Source of the DNA: Fusarium oxysporum f. sp. lycopersici 4287
Lineage: Eukaryota; Ascomycota; Sordariomycetes; Hypocreales; Nectriaceae
Assembly: GCF_000149955.1 (NCBI RefSeq)
Contig: NC_030999.1
Coordinates: 1,694,132 to 1,758,131, forward strand
DNA: 64,000 bases
Reading direction: 5' to 3'
Positions 22,338 to 32,900 of the stretch are shown piece by piece. The translations under genes were made by a program, and so were the position numbers. Under the pieces are notes generated by a model that saw only the letters and a program-made list of their open reading frames with translations, ran no database searches and was not told where the DNA came from. Every line of letters begins with the position of its first letter. The first letter of the stretch is position 1.

Positions 22338-23240
22338 CTAGCTTTGGCTTTTCAATGTGACTGGCTCACGCGTCCACCTCTCCACGTCCATTTGCATGTG
22401 TTGCTGAAACGAAGCCCTGCCTTCCCTTATATCCCGTCTAGTGAGATCTGTTGGTTTATTCCAATAGGATATTAAGTTCCGAGTCGGGCGAGATTTGCTG
22501 TCAGGCCATTTCTGGACAGCGAAGCGATTGCCAAAGAACTCTATCAACCGTTTGACTGTGACGGATATGTCTGCGATGGTCTGACGCGTTTCTACATCAC
22601 TACCATCAGGCGGTCCACCTCCGCGGAGCACTAGCGTGATCTCCTCTGCGTTGATGAACAAGAAGAGCTCCTCCAAACGCTTCCGGGTTCGTCTTGCCAC
22701 GATATCTCCGCCGGGGTCGAATATGGTTGGGATCTATGTTCCCTCTCCATCGCCGATGCCGTCGCAAGGATAGCACGGATTGTCCTCAGTATGATCTTCC
22801 CAGTCGTACTTGTCGTGTAGGTTTGTCACGACAACAAGACGTCGGACCAATGGGGCGATGGGTACCGGTTCTGTGTCGATATCGTACTGATCACATTGAA
22901 ACTCGCATAACCAATGCAGTCTCACCAAGAACTCGTTCTCGCCATAGTACACCTCACGAGCCTCCTTCACCATCTGCTTCCCCTTCTCGTCTTTGCCCAT
23001 GAATAGCTGCTGAAGCAGCAGAACTCCGTTGGCAATCGCAGGATTCATCTCATGGCCATCATCGCCTTCCTCGATGATGACCCGCTGAGGCTGAACAAGA
23101 TGTTGCCTGAATACAGACTTGCGTTGCACCAGAGGTAGCTGCGAAAATTCCTCGACAGTCCGGCCCTGAAGCATCCTGCGGACTTCTGTAAACTCCTCCG
23201 CGAAGAACTCTGCATCGTCATCATCACCGGGCCTGCCCAT
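22338..23240 (-). pseudogene. hypothetical gene with a single in-frame TAG
   Basis: Minus-strand frame starting MGRPGDDDDAEFFAEEFTEV at 23240. It runs 168 codons to a TAG at 22734-22736 and then continues open in the same frame for about 132 codons (IPTIFDPGGDIVARR, RKRLEELFLFINAEEITLVL) to 22338. The downstream part looks like genuine coding sequence in composition. No intron that removes the TAG and keeps frame was found; a GTACGA..ATAG candidate shifts the frame. A point mutation (CAG or TGG to TAG), programmed readthrough, or a genuinely short protein are the alternatives. It is divergent from the ParB-like gene (start-to-start about 520 bp). Family not recognised. Confidence 0.5.
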
Positions 23241-23760
23241 TGCGAATAATACTATGAAGGTTGATGCAGAGTGTTTGAAGTCGTTCAGGTTGAAACCTGG
23301 GCTTGAAAGATGCCTGTGAGAGAAGGAGGGAAAAGGGGAAGGAAAAGAATGAAACCCTCTGGTCACGTCGACGTGCGGTTGGCTTGCTGACAACATTTGA
23401 TTCGCACAAGGTGGCGTACTTGGGTCTTGGCCCAGTTTGGCAAGGATGCCAAATGACCACCGCCCCTGGTCTGATCACAGCCCCCACACCCGACAACAAT
23501 CCCTGTGGAGAGCATTTAACTGACGTTACTGTCCCTTCCCCATCATTTCTGCCCCTAATTTCAATATGCGCCTCAAGTGGCTTCTACCGCGCTTAGGATA
23601 CGCACGCATCATCATTTAAGAGCACAAAATTATTAGAACTCTGGCCTCTATATATTTTTCGGACGAAACTCAGCCGCGTGACGAGAATTTTGCCTGGGCC
23701 AGGGCAGATTCGTCACTACGCATTATTCTGCGCGCGCGACCGTCCAGCGACTCGAGCTAG

Positions 23761-26304
23761 ATGGCACCGCCGCCGTCGACAGTCGTCGAGGCCGGGGGGT
23801 CAAAAAAAAGGAGAAGAGATGATGATGAAGCGGATGAGAATGGAAAAAGACTCGGAAAGAAGCTGCATTTCAAAGATGAGGACTCCGTTTGGGAGCAAGC
23901 ACGAAAATACCGAATTCTGACGGCTCGTATGCCCATTAAGGCTCTGACTTCTACATGGAGCCTGGGAAAGAACCGGCGATTGGATACGAAGCATGTGCGA
24001 AACCTTTGCGCTATTTTCACACAGGGTGGACTAAATCGAAGAGCGGAAGAGAATCATCTACTGGTCCTCTGCAGTCGAGCTGATGTGGCGAGGATGATGA
24101 AACATCTTCAGCGTCGAGACCTGTCAACCAGCCCCGAGATTTCCGAAGAACTGCCATTCTTCGACGAATGGCTATCTGTCAACCACGGTAGGCCAGTGGA
24201 GGTCATGGCTGGACAACATCGCATTAAGGCGCTCGAGGCGTACGTGCAGGAGACGGGCGCTAACGAGGAGGAGCTGTGGTGGACCTGCGAATTCTACGAC
24301 AAGGGTGAGTTCCATCATCATCGGCCACATGACCGAGCCCCTTCCCAGTAGGAAGTCTGAACCTAGCATTCCAATTCAGCTAATCATGATGCATGCGTGT
24401 AAACAGATACCCTACCACTGAACTTGAATCTCAAACTTCGGGTTAACCGACAGGATCCAGGCATGGCTGATAGTCATGGCCAGGTCTGGGTGCAAGTTGT
24501 CGCAGCATCAAGCCAAGACCCCAAACTGTTCAGCGGGACAGCTGTCCAAGTCAAGGACCAGATGACTGACGTCCTGCAACTAGGGAGTGATAAACAGTTT
24601 CCCACCCGCCGTCTGGCTACAATATGGAGAAACAAGAGATGGAGGGAAATGGCCACGCGCTGGTGCGAGACGTCTATCGGTAGAGCCACCTTCAAGATCT
24701 CGACATGGGACTGGATGATCAGTTACAGAATCGACGATGTAAGTGAAACAGGACTAGTGACAGTCGACCTCATTGACTAACGAAAGCTATGTATGTAGTA
24801 CTGGTTTGCGACATTCCGCAGTGTATTGCAGACGCTATCTCAACTTCCCGGTGATGCTGCCAACGAAGTAGAGCTGGCGGACTGGAAGAAGATGTCGGAG
24901 TTCCTCGGCCCGACCCGCACAAACGATCAAGTCCGGACACTTTTCTACCCGCCTTCATTATCATCATCACCGTCGTCGTCGGCAGCTACGACTCGAAGCA
25001 CCAAACGTCGACCCGGCTTCCTCACTGCGATAGATGACGCGAGATATGAAGAGATTTACAGCAGGATTCTCATGACCTCCCGGCTACGGTTCACCAATAT
25101 CCACCGTCTCATAAGCCTGAGCAAAGACGATGGGAAGGTGCTATTTCAGGTCATGAACCATGTTGTTGCTTGGCTGAATGCTACTCCTACCACGATCTCC
25201 AATCAACGTGACAACAACAAACCGCCTCTGCGGGCTGATATAGTAGCAAAATTGAACCACTGCTCCGATCGAGACGTCCGTGAGGCTGAGAAGAGACTTG
25301 GTGTCTTCGTATGGGAGCCAGACCACCATCACAGCTCAACGCCCGAGGCGGCTTCTATACTCTTGCAACATGAAGTCCTCGATTTTGTCCTTCAACGTCT
25401 CGGCGACTTCAAAAGTCCGTCGGTCAAGCTGTATTTGGAGCAAGCACCCAGACAGGTCGACAGCGCTCAATACACGAAGCGCTTCACACACGAGACGTGG
25501 AGCGAAGTACTGACGATGGTCCAGCGGTGGGTTGGGCACGACTTTTCTTCAGAGTGGATGAAGCGGCCTCGTAGCGGTCGCACCCTCCATCATGACCAAG
25601 CTTGTAGCGCTGATACAACGTCTTCTCGCTCCACTCACCTTGTCCTGACTAAATCGTTGGGGGACTATATTAGAGATGATCCGGAGCTTGGAGCCGATTC
25701 AGCTTCTATCGTGATGGAAAAGCTTGGGAACGAGGCCTTCGAGGCTGTGCTGAGTCGATGGCTCACTCAGCACCAGCTCCAACTTCATCCTGATACGGCG
25801 GGTAGCCATGAAAAAGCAAAAATTGGCGTCCCGGTGACAGTGACCGGGCCAAGAATTTCTCCCAACCTGTATGAGGAGCAAGTGGTCCCAGCGCAGGAAA
25901 AAACAAAGAAAACGGGCCATAATGATGGTAACCCTGTTGTTGACTGTGACTCTGGCACTGACTCCTCCGACTCCTCTCCCGACCCTGACCTCAATTCTGG
26001 TAGGGTTGCATCGCAGCCAAAGAGCCCCCGAGACATCGAAATTATCCAAATCCCGCCACTGGTGCCCCCAAGAATCAAGTCAAAGACGGACAAGGAGCGA
26101 CATCATCATCTTGGCAAGCCACAGCGGCATTCTTTGCCAGAGGCGAGGCCACCAGGACAACGACGTAGAGTAGGGGGATCAGACAGGGGGACGTTGCGAG
26201 CGGGCGCTCCCACCTCTTCAAAGCAACCTAACATTGTAGCAAACTTTCAATCGGCCGAGAGTTTATTCTCGCGCAGTTTAACCCAGAACGACATACCGGG
26301 ATGA
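23761..26304 (+). CDS. large protein with ParB/Srx-like N-terminal domain
   Basis: Three exons, 23761-24304, 24407-24738 and 24799-26304, with introns of 102 and 60 bp (GTGAGT..CAG and GTAAGT..TAG); about 793 residues. The N-terminus is basic. Residues about 60-220 carry the pattern of a ParB-type nuclease or NTPase fold: RRLDTKHVRNLC, GGLNRRAEENHLLVLCS, the core GQHRIKALEAY (about 150) and then LPLNLNLKLRVNRQDPG. GQHR corresponds to the GxxR motif of ParB, whose Arg contacts nucleotide. The C-terminal about 500 residues are helical then low in complexity (Asp/Ser, His and Pro-rich). Similarity to fungal DUF3723-type proteins is possible but I cannot confirm it. Role unknown. Confidence 0.6.
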
Positions 26305-26886
26305 AATGCAAAATAATGAGCGGCAAAACCGTTAGGTGTCAACTTGGGCATCAAATCGTGTAAAATAAGCCTGCATGGTCACGCGGAGTCGAGGCGAATT
26401 AGTGCTATGATGAGAAAGCGCGTAAGTTCAATAGAGAAGCATAGTGATCATGGCCTACCTACGTCGTTAATGTGATCGGTCGAGACCACGATGTGATTAG
26501 GACTGTTCGTACGAATACGATCGACAAGGAGTAGGACTCAAATTAACTTTCACTAAACTCAAGCTCGTTTCGTAAATAATTTCAACCCCAGGGTACAAGT
26601 GGCCTCACGCTCTTAGTCGGTGTGATTGTGGCTTTTGCGGAAATGAGCACGAACAGGGGTGATGTGATTTGAAGCTCACCCTTGCAGTAAATTCACACAT
26701 GGCTCGTGGTGATCTCCCGAGGATCCCGCCATCATTTCTGTAGGTATGCGATGCAAGCGGCGTACATTTACGATGCGGCTTGTTGCTGTCCAGCCATGCG
26801 GTGCTTTCGATTACCAATCGATGGTCTATCCGGTTTCGAAAAACAGTATTCCATATTGATCGACACGCTAGATAATCGTCGACGCG
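26305..26886. other. intergenic with one GTACCC-type motif
   Basis: No gene recognised between the ParB-like gene and the next start. At about 26579-26598 lies TTTCAACCCCAGGGTACAAG, another copy of the motif clustered near 21.4 kb. Confidence 0.45.
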
Positions 26887-29125
26887 ATGGATGAGCACGA
26901 TATTCTACTGGACGAGATCGCAGAACCAGAGGATTGCGTCCCTGTGGGCGCTGCTGAAGAAAGCAACGATGATGGCATTGAAAGCTTTGCCGGCACCGAT
27001 TTTGTCGACGAACTCTATACGAACGACGACGAACTTGATGAGCATGGCGTGAGAATGGCTATTGAGGCTCAGGCCACGAATAAGGACGACTTCAAGATTG
27101 ATCATTCCAAGGGAAGCCTTAGGATGAAACGTCAGTATGCAAGCTTGCTGTTCCAGCTAACTTCTATGTGTTGACAATGGCGGTGTCTACTCCAGCCGAA
27201 AACTTCATATCACGAACGAACGCACCCGATTTTGATGCAGCCCAGGCGCTCGAAATGTTTCAGCGAAGATACACGATAGACTACGGAAGGAAGGCGTCCG
27301 GGTCCAGGGCTGCTAATCCTGAAGATAGATACTTCCCGATCTTTCACCTGGATATGATAGGCATCGTCGGCCGGCCTCTACGCCCAATCACGAGACGGAG
27401 CGGGTTCTTCGACAACGTCACTTTTACTCTGAGATACTGGCACTCATCGTACGCTGGGAAGCACGTGTCGACCAACCTGTCTTTCGATATTCGTAACCGA
27501 ACCTTTCGAATTGCGACTGCAGCATCTCGTGAAGTCTGGTTCATCGTGATGCACCCAGTACAGAGCCAGATGGACGACTTGTCTGGGTCGCACGGCCAGC
27601 GCCGACAACGGCAGAAGGCTTCCCGTCAAAGCAGCGCCGTCGAGCGACACCATGCCAAAGCTCTTGCTGAATACATCGTCGAGGTCTTTACGGATAGTGA
27701 ACTCCTGGGGGAAGGGGTTGAGCCATCATGGGGCTTGAACGACCGGCGCACGTCGAGTCTATCGTATGACAAGTGGACAACCTTCCAGACACTCTTCACG
27801 AGGAATTGGAAGACTTTTCCCAAAATCACTCATACGACCGCTTCTGGGTTGACAATGAGCCTGCTTTCCATACGTATGACTGCGGGGCTAATATTGAGAT
27901 TGAAGTCAATGAGGAGCTCAAAGACCTACCGATGGAGACACGCTTGCGATCCGAGAGCGAAGATGACGATGATCCGGATTCAGACTCTGATTCTGAGTCT
28001 CAGTCTGAGTCTGAGATCGAGCCCGAGCCCGATTCTGAACTTGAGCCTGAGCCTGAACCCGAGCCTGAGCCTGAGCTTGAATCCGAGATCGAGCCCGAAC
28101 CCGACTCTGAACTTGACCCAAGCGGTGCAAATGCTATAGATGATCATGATGACGGTAATGACGGCCAGAGAGATAGTACGAGTAGTAGGGACGAAGCGCC
28201 GACGGAGGGTAACCCAGCCGACCCCGAGAACGATCATGATATCTACCAAGAGCACCTGTATAGCGATGGACTTGAACATCTCCGTACCGAATTGGAGAAG
28301 AAGTACAACATCGACAACATCGACCAGATCTCCTACGCGTTGGCAGCGGACGTCAACTGCATCGAGCGTAACCCCTCGATCCGAAGCGCTTTTCAGCAGG
28401 ATGTCGACGACGGGACATTGTCGCTCCTAGCAGACCGGCGCGCAATCGTTCGGCATTTTGGCGGTTCGAGAGGTTTCACTTTTTATCCCCTCGCATTCCA
28501 TTCCAGATATGGGAACTTTTCTTCACCACGTCCGCCACCTTTCCTGGATGATGTATGCCTTGTGATGCGCGACAACATGAGCTATCGCAACAACGGTGCT
28601 GACGATGTCCTGTCCTTCGGCTACTTTCACGCCTACTCTAACATCAAGCGGACGATCCGACACAGCCCAGAAGACCTGCTTCCCGCTCGAGGCATCGCCA
28701 CTGGTGCTCTGACCCTTCCTCCCAGCGAAGCGATACAAAGAGGGTACATCTCCGCCCGTCAACAGCGACTGCTGCGAACTCTCGCTGGCGAGCAGACGCC
28801 TGACCAACCGTCTCTGACCATGCCATTCGCGCGTGAGGGCCATCGCATAAGAGCAGCCATGTCGCAGGATCAGGTCGCTTTCCGGATGGAGCAGGTGGTG
28901 ACCATCAGACCAAGCAAGCTTGAGCGTGGCCACCGACACTTCTTCAGTGTTCTCCATCCCATCTTCCAGCTCATGCGATTCTTTCTCAAGGAGAAGCGGG
29001 CATACACTACTGTGCTGAGGAGCTTTCTGCCATCCATCTTCCCTACCATTCTCTGTTCCTTTGCCAAGATGTTCGAGCTCGGCCTGGCGGAGATGCATCG
29101 GAGATTCCTACTCAAGAATTACTAG
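26887..29125 (+). CDS. hypothetical acidic protein with Glu-Pro repeat
   Basis: Exon 1 is 26887-27130; a 65-bp intron (27131-27195, GTCAGT..CAG) leads into a frame reading NFISRTNAPDFDAAQAL. The coding frame then moves between about 27710 and 27800 to another frame reading DFSQNHSYDRFWVDNEPAF. A second short intron (for instance GTTGAG..ACGAG) would explain this, but a frameshift is also possible. The middle holds an acidic block and a (Glu-Pro)n repeat. The C-terminal about 250 residues (RHFGGSRGFTFYPLAFHS, HFFSVLHPIFQLMRFFLKEK) look folded and partly hydrophobic. The stop codon lies inside copy 2 of the three-palindrome repeat, so the end of the protein (FLLKNY) may come from that element. 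Family not recognised. Confidence 0.5.
27975..28120 (+). repeat. in-frame GAGCCT/GATTCT hexamer repeat
   Basis: Tandem hexanucleotides of the form GA(G/A)CC(T/C) and GATTCTGA encode alternating Glu/Ser and Glu/Pro dipeptides within the 26887-29125 gene. Such arrays change length by slippage without changing frame. Confidence 0.75.
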
Positions 29126-29410
29126 CAGAAACGCATTGCGTTTCCTGTTTTTGACCAATCATCGTCTAGCATTTTCGCCCCATATTTCCCGGATGGAAAC
29201 GCACTGCGTTTCTTGGACCGCACTCATGAAATTAGAAAACCTAAAACACGAAACGCGTCGCGTTTCCGTCGGCTGACCCTTGTCAAGTTGTTGAACTAGA
29301 TCACTCCAGACCCAAACAACGGCATGATTTTGCTATTGCTTGCTGGATATGACATACCTATCGTCTTCGTAAAACGTCTAATCGATATTCTCCGTTTCAT
29401 CCTATGTTAT
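29107..29410 (+). repeat. three-palindrome repeat, copy 2 (complete)
   Basis: Contains three perfect odd palindromes: AAACGCA-T-TGCGTTT (29129-29143), AAACGCA-C-TGCGTTT (29197-29211) and AAACGCG-T-CGCGTTT (29251-29265). The spacer between the first two includes TTTTTGACCAATCA and CATATTTCCC. Similarity to copy 1 continues beyond the palindromes through CTCCAGACC and ATCTTCGT-like blocks to about 29410. It starts within the last codons of the preceding gene. Confidence 0.7.
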
Positions 29411-29435
29411 TACTTTTTCTAAGCTTAGTCATAAT

Positions 29436-29545
29436 GGACCCCTTACCTGTTCAGGAGCAAAGTACTCATCCCATTTTATCCCCAACAAAGGTGCAGAAGC
29501 TCGAGACGCTCGGCCTTTATTACTATTACTTATCTTATCTACATC
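29436..29545 (+). pseudogene. OrsD-like 5' end fragment
   Basis: From an ATG at about 29434 the frame reads LSPTKVQKLETLGLYYYY, matching LRPSQLQKLESLGLYYNS at the start of the OrsD-like gene at 48347. The frame is lost in the palindromic repeat that follows. It is probably the beginning of the OrsD-like gene whose later parts lie at 35.4 and 39.2 kb. Confidence 0.5.
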
Positions 29546-29655
29546 ATTATCGATCCTCCCACTTTCAGTGAAAGTGGACGTTTTGCAATACTATTGGCTG
29601 GTAATCCCTGTGATAACCCCGCATTCCACTTTCACCTGAAAGAGGACTCTGAATA
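29545..29655. repeat. small palindromic repeat family B, copy 2
   Basis: Two inverted-repeat motifs, CACTTTCA-G-TGAAAGTG (about 29567-29583) and CACTTTCACCTGAAAGAGG (about 29626-29644), flank TATTGGCTGGTAATCCCTGT. The order and spacing match the repeat near 20.9 kb. It interrupts the OrsD-like 5' fragment. Confidence 0.5.
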
Positions 29656-29758
29656 ACATACCCCCAGCAAAATGTAAGCCAAAGTGGTGATCTCGTCATT
29701 TCATTGGTCGACTTTGCTTTTTTTTTTTCCCATCAGAGAGTTTCAACTTCAAGCTATG

Positions 29759-29937
29759 TGTCGCACTGAGCGTGCTTAAAGGGTTAGAGTGAATATGATG
29801 AGCAGCAGTAGTGAGTTGATTGGTTCTATCTTCAGTGTGGGGTATTCCATCCCACAGGTTTTACTTTAAATCACCCAGCTTGATTACTAAGGGCTGTTGT
29901 TCCTGAGGATCATTGAGACCATGCCCGGCCTGCGACA
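29759..29937 (-). repeat. Copia 3' LTR
   Basis: 179 bp, starts TGTCGCACTGAGCG and ends CCTGCGACA on the plus strand. The sequence matches the other LTR without a difference that I can see. Contains ATATGATGAGCAGCAG and a GGGGTATTCCATCCC near-palindrome also present in the solo LTR at 17.1 kb. Confidence 0.93.
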
Positions 29938-29950
29938 CACCCCCCCAGAT
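29938..29950 (-). other. polypurine tract of the Copia element
   Basis: On the minus strand CTGGGGGGGTG immediately precedes the 3' LTR start, the expected position and composition for the plus-strand primer. Confidence 0.75.
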
Positions 29951-29951
29951 T

Positions 29952-32900
29952 TCAGTCTGTATCAGATGAGATCTGCATATCATCCTGATCGATATCCTCC
30001 TCTGAAACGTGTTCTGGATCAATCCGCAGTGAGATATCAACCAGACCCAATTGTTTCACGAAGTGAGAATGCTTTTCTGCTGAAAGAGGTTTTGTGAAGC
30101 CATCTGCAGGCATGTCTGTTGTTGGAACCCATTGAACTGTAATTTTGCCGTCTCGATGGATCTGTCTTAGCCAAAAATTGTGGATGTCGACGTGTCTTAA
30201 CTTTGATGTTAGTTGTGGTCTCTCTTTCTGGACCAGTCCCACTGTTTGTTGATTGTCACAGAGGATGCGTGGTTGGTGTTCTGGATCGAATTGTATCTGA
30301 CCGAACAGTCGGTATAGAGCTATTGTCTCCCTCGCTGTATGAGACAGCGATAACAGTTCCGCTTCAGTCGTTGACGTGGTTACAGTCTTCTGTTTTGAAG
30401 ACTGCCACATGATTGCCCCGCTAAACAACTTCATGAGATAGCCCTGGGTGGATCTTCGAGTCTCTGGATCATCCGCGAACGATGCGTCGCTTGACTGCTG
30501 TAGTACTTCATCATCGCCTGTCTCTACTGCTGTGGCCTTATCCACAGAGCCCGAGAACTCGATGGCATAGTACCGTGTGGTCTGGAGATATGAGAGAACT
30601 CTGTTCGCATACCGCAGGTGCTCTGGTGAAGGGTTCATAGCGAATTGGCTTAACTGGCTAGCTGCATAGGAGACATCTGGTCTTGTTACTACTGCCGCAT
30701 ACAGAACTGATCCTACCTTTTCTTGCATCTCTGTTATCTGTCGAATAGTGGCCTGTCCTTCGAAAGGTTGGGGACGGTACGACGGAATGAGAGGAGTTGT
30801 CGTTCTCATTGATTTGTCGATCCCGAACTTGTTACAAAGTTTGTCGATATATCCATCCTGGCAGATCCAGAGCTTCTTGGCCTTGGTATCTCGAAGGATC
30901 CTGATGTTGAGGAAGGTGATTGCTTCTCCCAAATCCTTAATCCCGTATTTGCCGTTTACTGCTGCTTTGAATTCGTTGACTTGTTGGAGGTAGTCAGATT
31001 GTGCGATGATGAGAAGATCATCGACGTAAAGAAACAAGACAAGATGAGTCTCGTTGTTAATGAGAATGCATGGTTCATCTGGGCATTGTTCAAATCCCAG
31101 GTCTTTGAGGAACCGTACAAGTTCATGGTACCACAGTTTTGGTGACTTACGCAGACCATAGAGCGCTTTGAGCAGTCTCCAGACCTTTCCTGATTGACCA
31201 TATCCCGGTGGGCATGTGGTGTAGACCTCCTCGTCCATTTCAGCGTTGACGAAGGCGTTCTTGAAGTCAACTTGGTGACATATCAGCCCAAACGCACAGA
31301 CGAGAGCCATCAGAATCCGGAAGCTTCGATAAGCACCGGTTGCTGCGTAGATATCTTCACCAGAATGGTGCTGAAGATCACCTCTGACACAGATGCGGGC
31401 TTTGTGACGAATGAGATGTCCTGTATCATCCAGTTTGTAGGTAAAGACCCATTTGAGCGGCAGTATCTGTTTGCCTTCTGGACAATCAACTAGTTGAAAG
31501 GATTTCTTCTCCTTGAGTGAGTTGATCTCGGCGCCTGCAGCTCGTTTGAAGCCTTCTCTCTCAGGGTGCCGTTTTAGTTGATGCCAGAATTCAGGTGGTG
31601 GTAGCAGGTCCCTCCGATGGATTCGGATTGACCGTGCAGCTGCGAAGGCGTGGGCGATCTGATGTCCCAGCTTCGCGCGTTCCAGTCGTAGAGCGTATGC
31701 CTGTCTTCGTGCTCGCTTCTGAACTCGATGTAGGGTGGAGCGCGGTTTGAGTGTTTCGATTGCATCCTGACCTTTCTGAGACAGTTTGATGTTTCTCCCA
31801 GAAGTTGTCCGAAGGTTCTGGAGCACCTCGGCGTCCGTTGTTCCTTCCTTTCTGGGCGCCTCTTCTCCTGCCATATTTGTCCGAGGATGCGATGATGCTT
31901 GATGGAGAGCTGCTTGATTCGGGGGCCGCAACACGTCTGGCTGTTCAACCTGTATTTCCCCTGCTGTTGCTCGTTCAGGTGAGCTTTGTGGTGTGAGAAG
32001 CAACCCTAGTGGAGGTGGCTCTACTTCTGTTTGGATCGAAACAGGAACTGATGTTGCTATATCCTCCGTGATAGGCAATGGCTCAACATCTTCTTCGTCC
32101 AGATCAACTTCGTTGACCGTAATGGCGAGAGCCTGTCCTGATTCAGGACGAGTTGTGGCAAGCTGTGGATCGTACATGACTTTCTCGTCAATTTGAACAT
32201 CACGAGATACAATAACACGATCGAGGTGTGGAATCCAAACTTTGTGGATATTAGTTGCGTCGAATCCGACAAGCCATCCCGTGAGCGCGTTTTCTTGTAG
32301 TTTCGCTCTGGCCGGACGAGCTTTCTTGTTCTTGATCAATACATAGGCGAGAGAGCCAATGATTTTGAGATGTGAGAGGTTCGGCTTTCTGCCATGAACC
32401 ATCTCAAACGGAGTTTGCCATTGTTTTCGTTGAACCGGGATGCGATTGAGGAGGCGGGTAGCATGAGCAACGATGTAGGGCCAGAGTTTCTGAGGTAGAT
32501 TTCCCTGTATTCGAAGCTTGCGAGCGATAGTCATGATCACCCCCCCAGAACGTTCGGCAGGACCGTTCTGATCTGGCGTATCTGGTGGAGATGGATTGAA
32601 GATGATTCCTTTCATTGTAATGAAATGCTTCCATTTCTTACCCAGACCTTTCTCGCCATCTGATCGGATGTACCGCGTAGTGAAACCCCAGTTGTCGTTT
32701 GTAATGGCGAGAAACTCTTGCGTAGCCGACAGGAGTTCCTCTTGAGCCTTGTTCGGGAGATTGAAGGATACGTGGTAAGCCGAGTGGTCGCAATAAAAGT
32801 GAGCGACCCAGGAGTCGGCGTTGAAGGCTTCCTCCATATCGACAAGGTCGAGATGTATCCTTTCAAAAGGGTAGGTTCCCCTCCAGGTTGGTACACGTGA

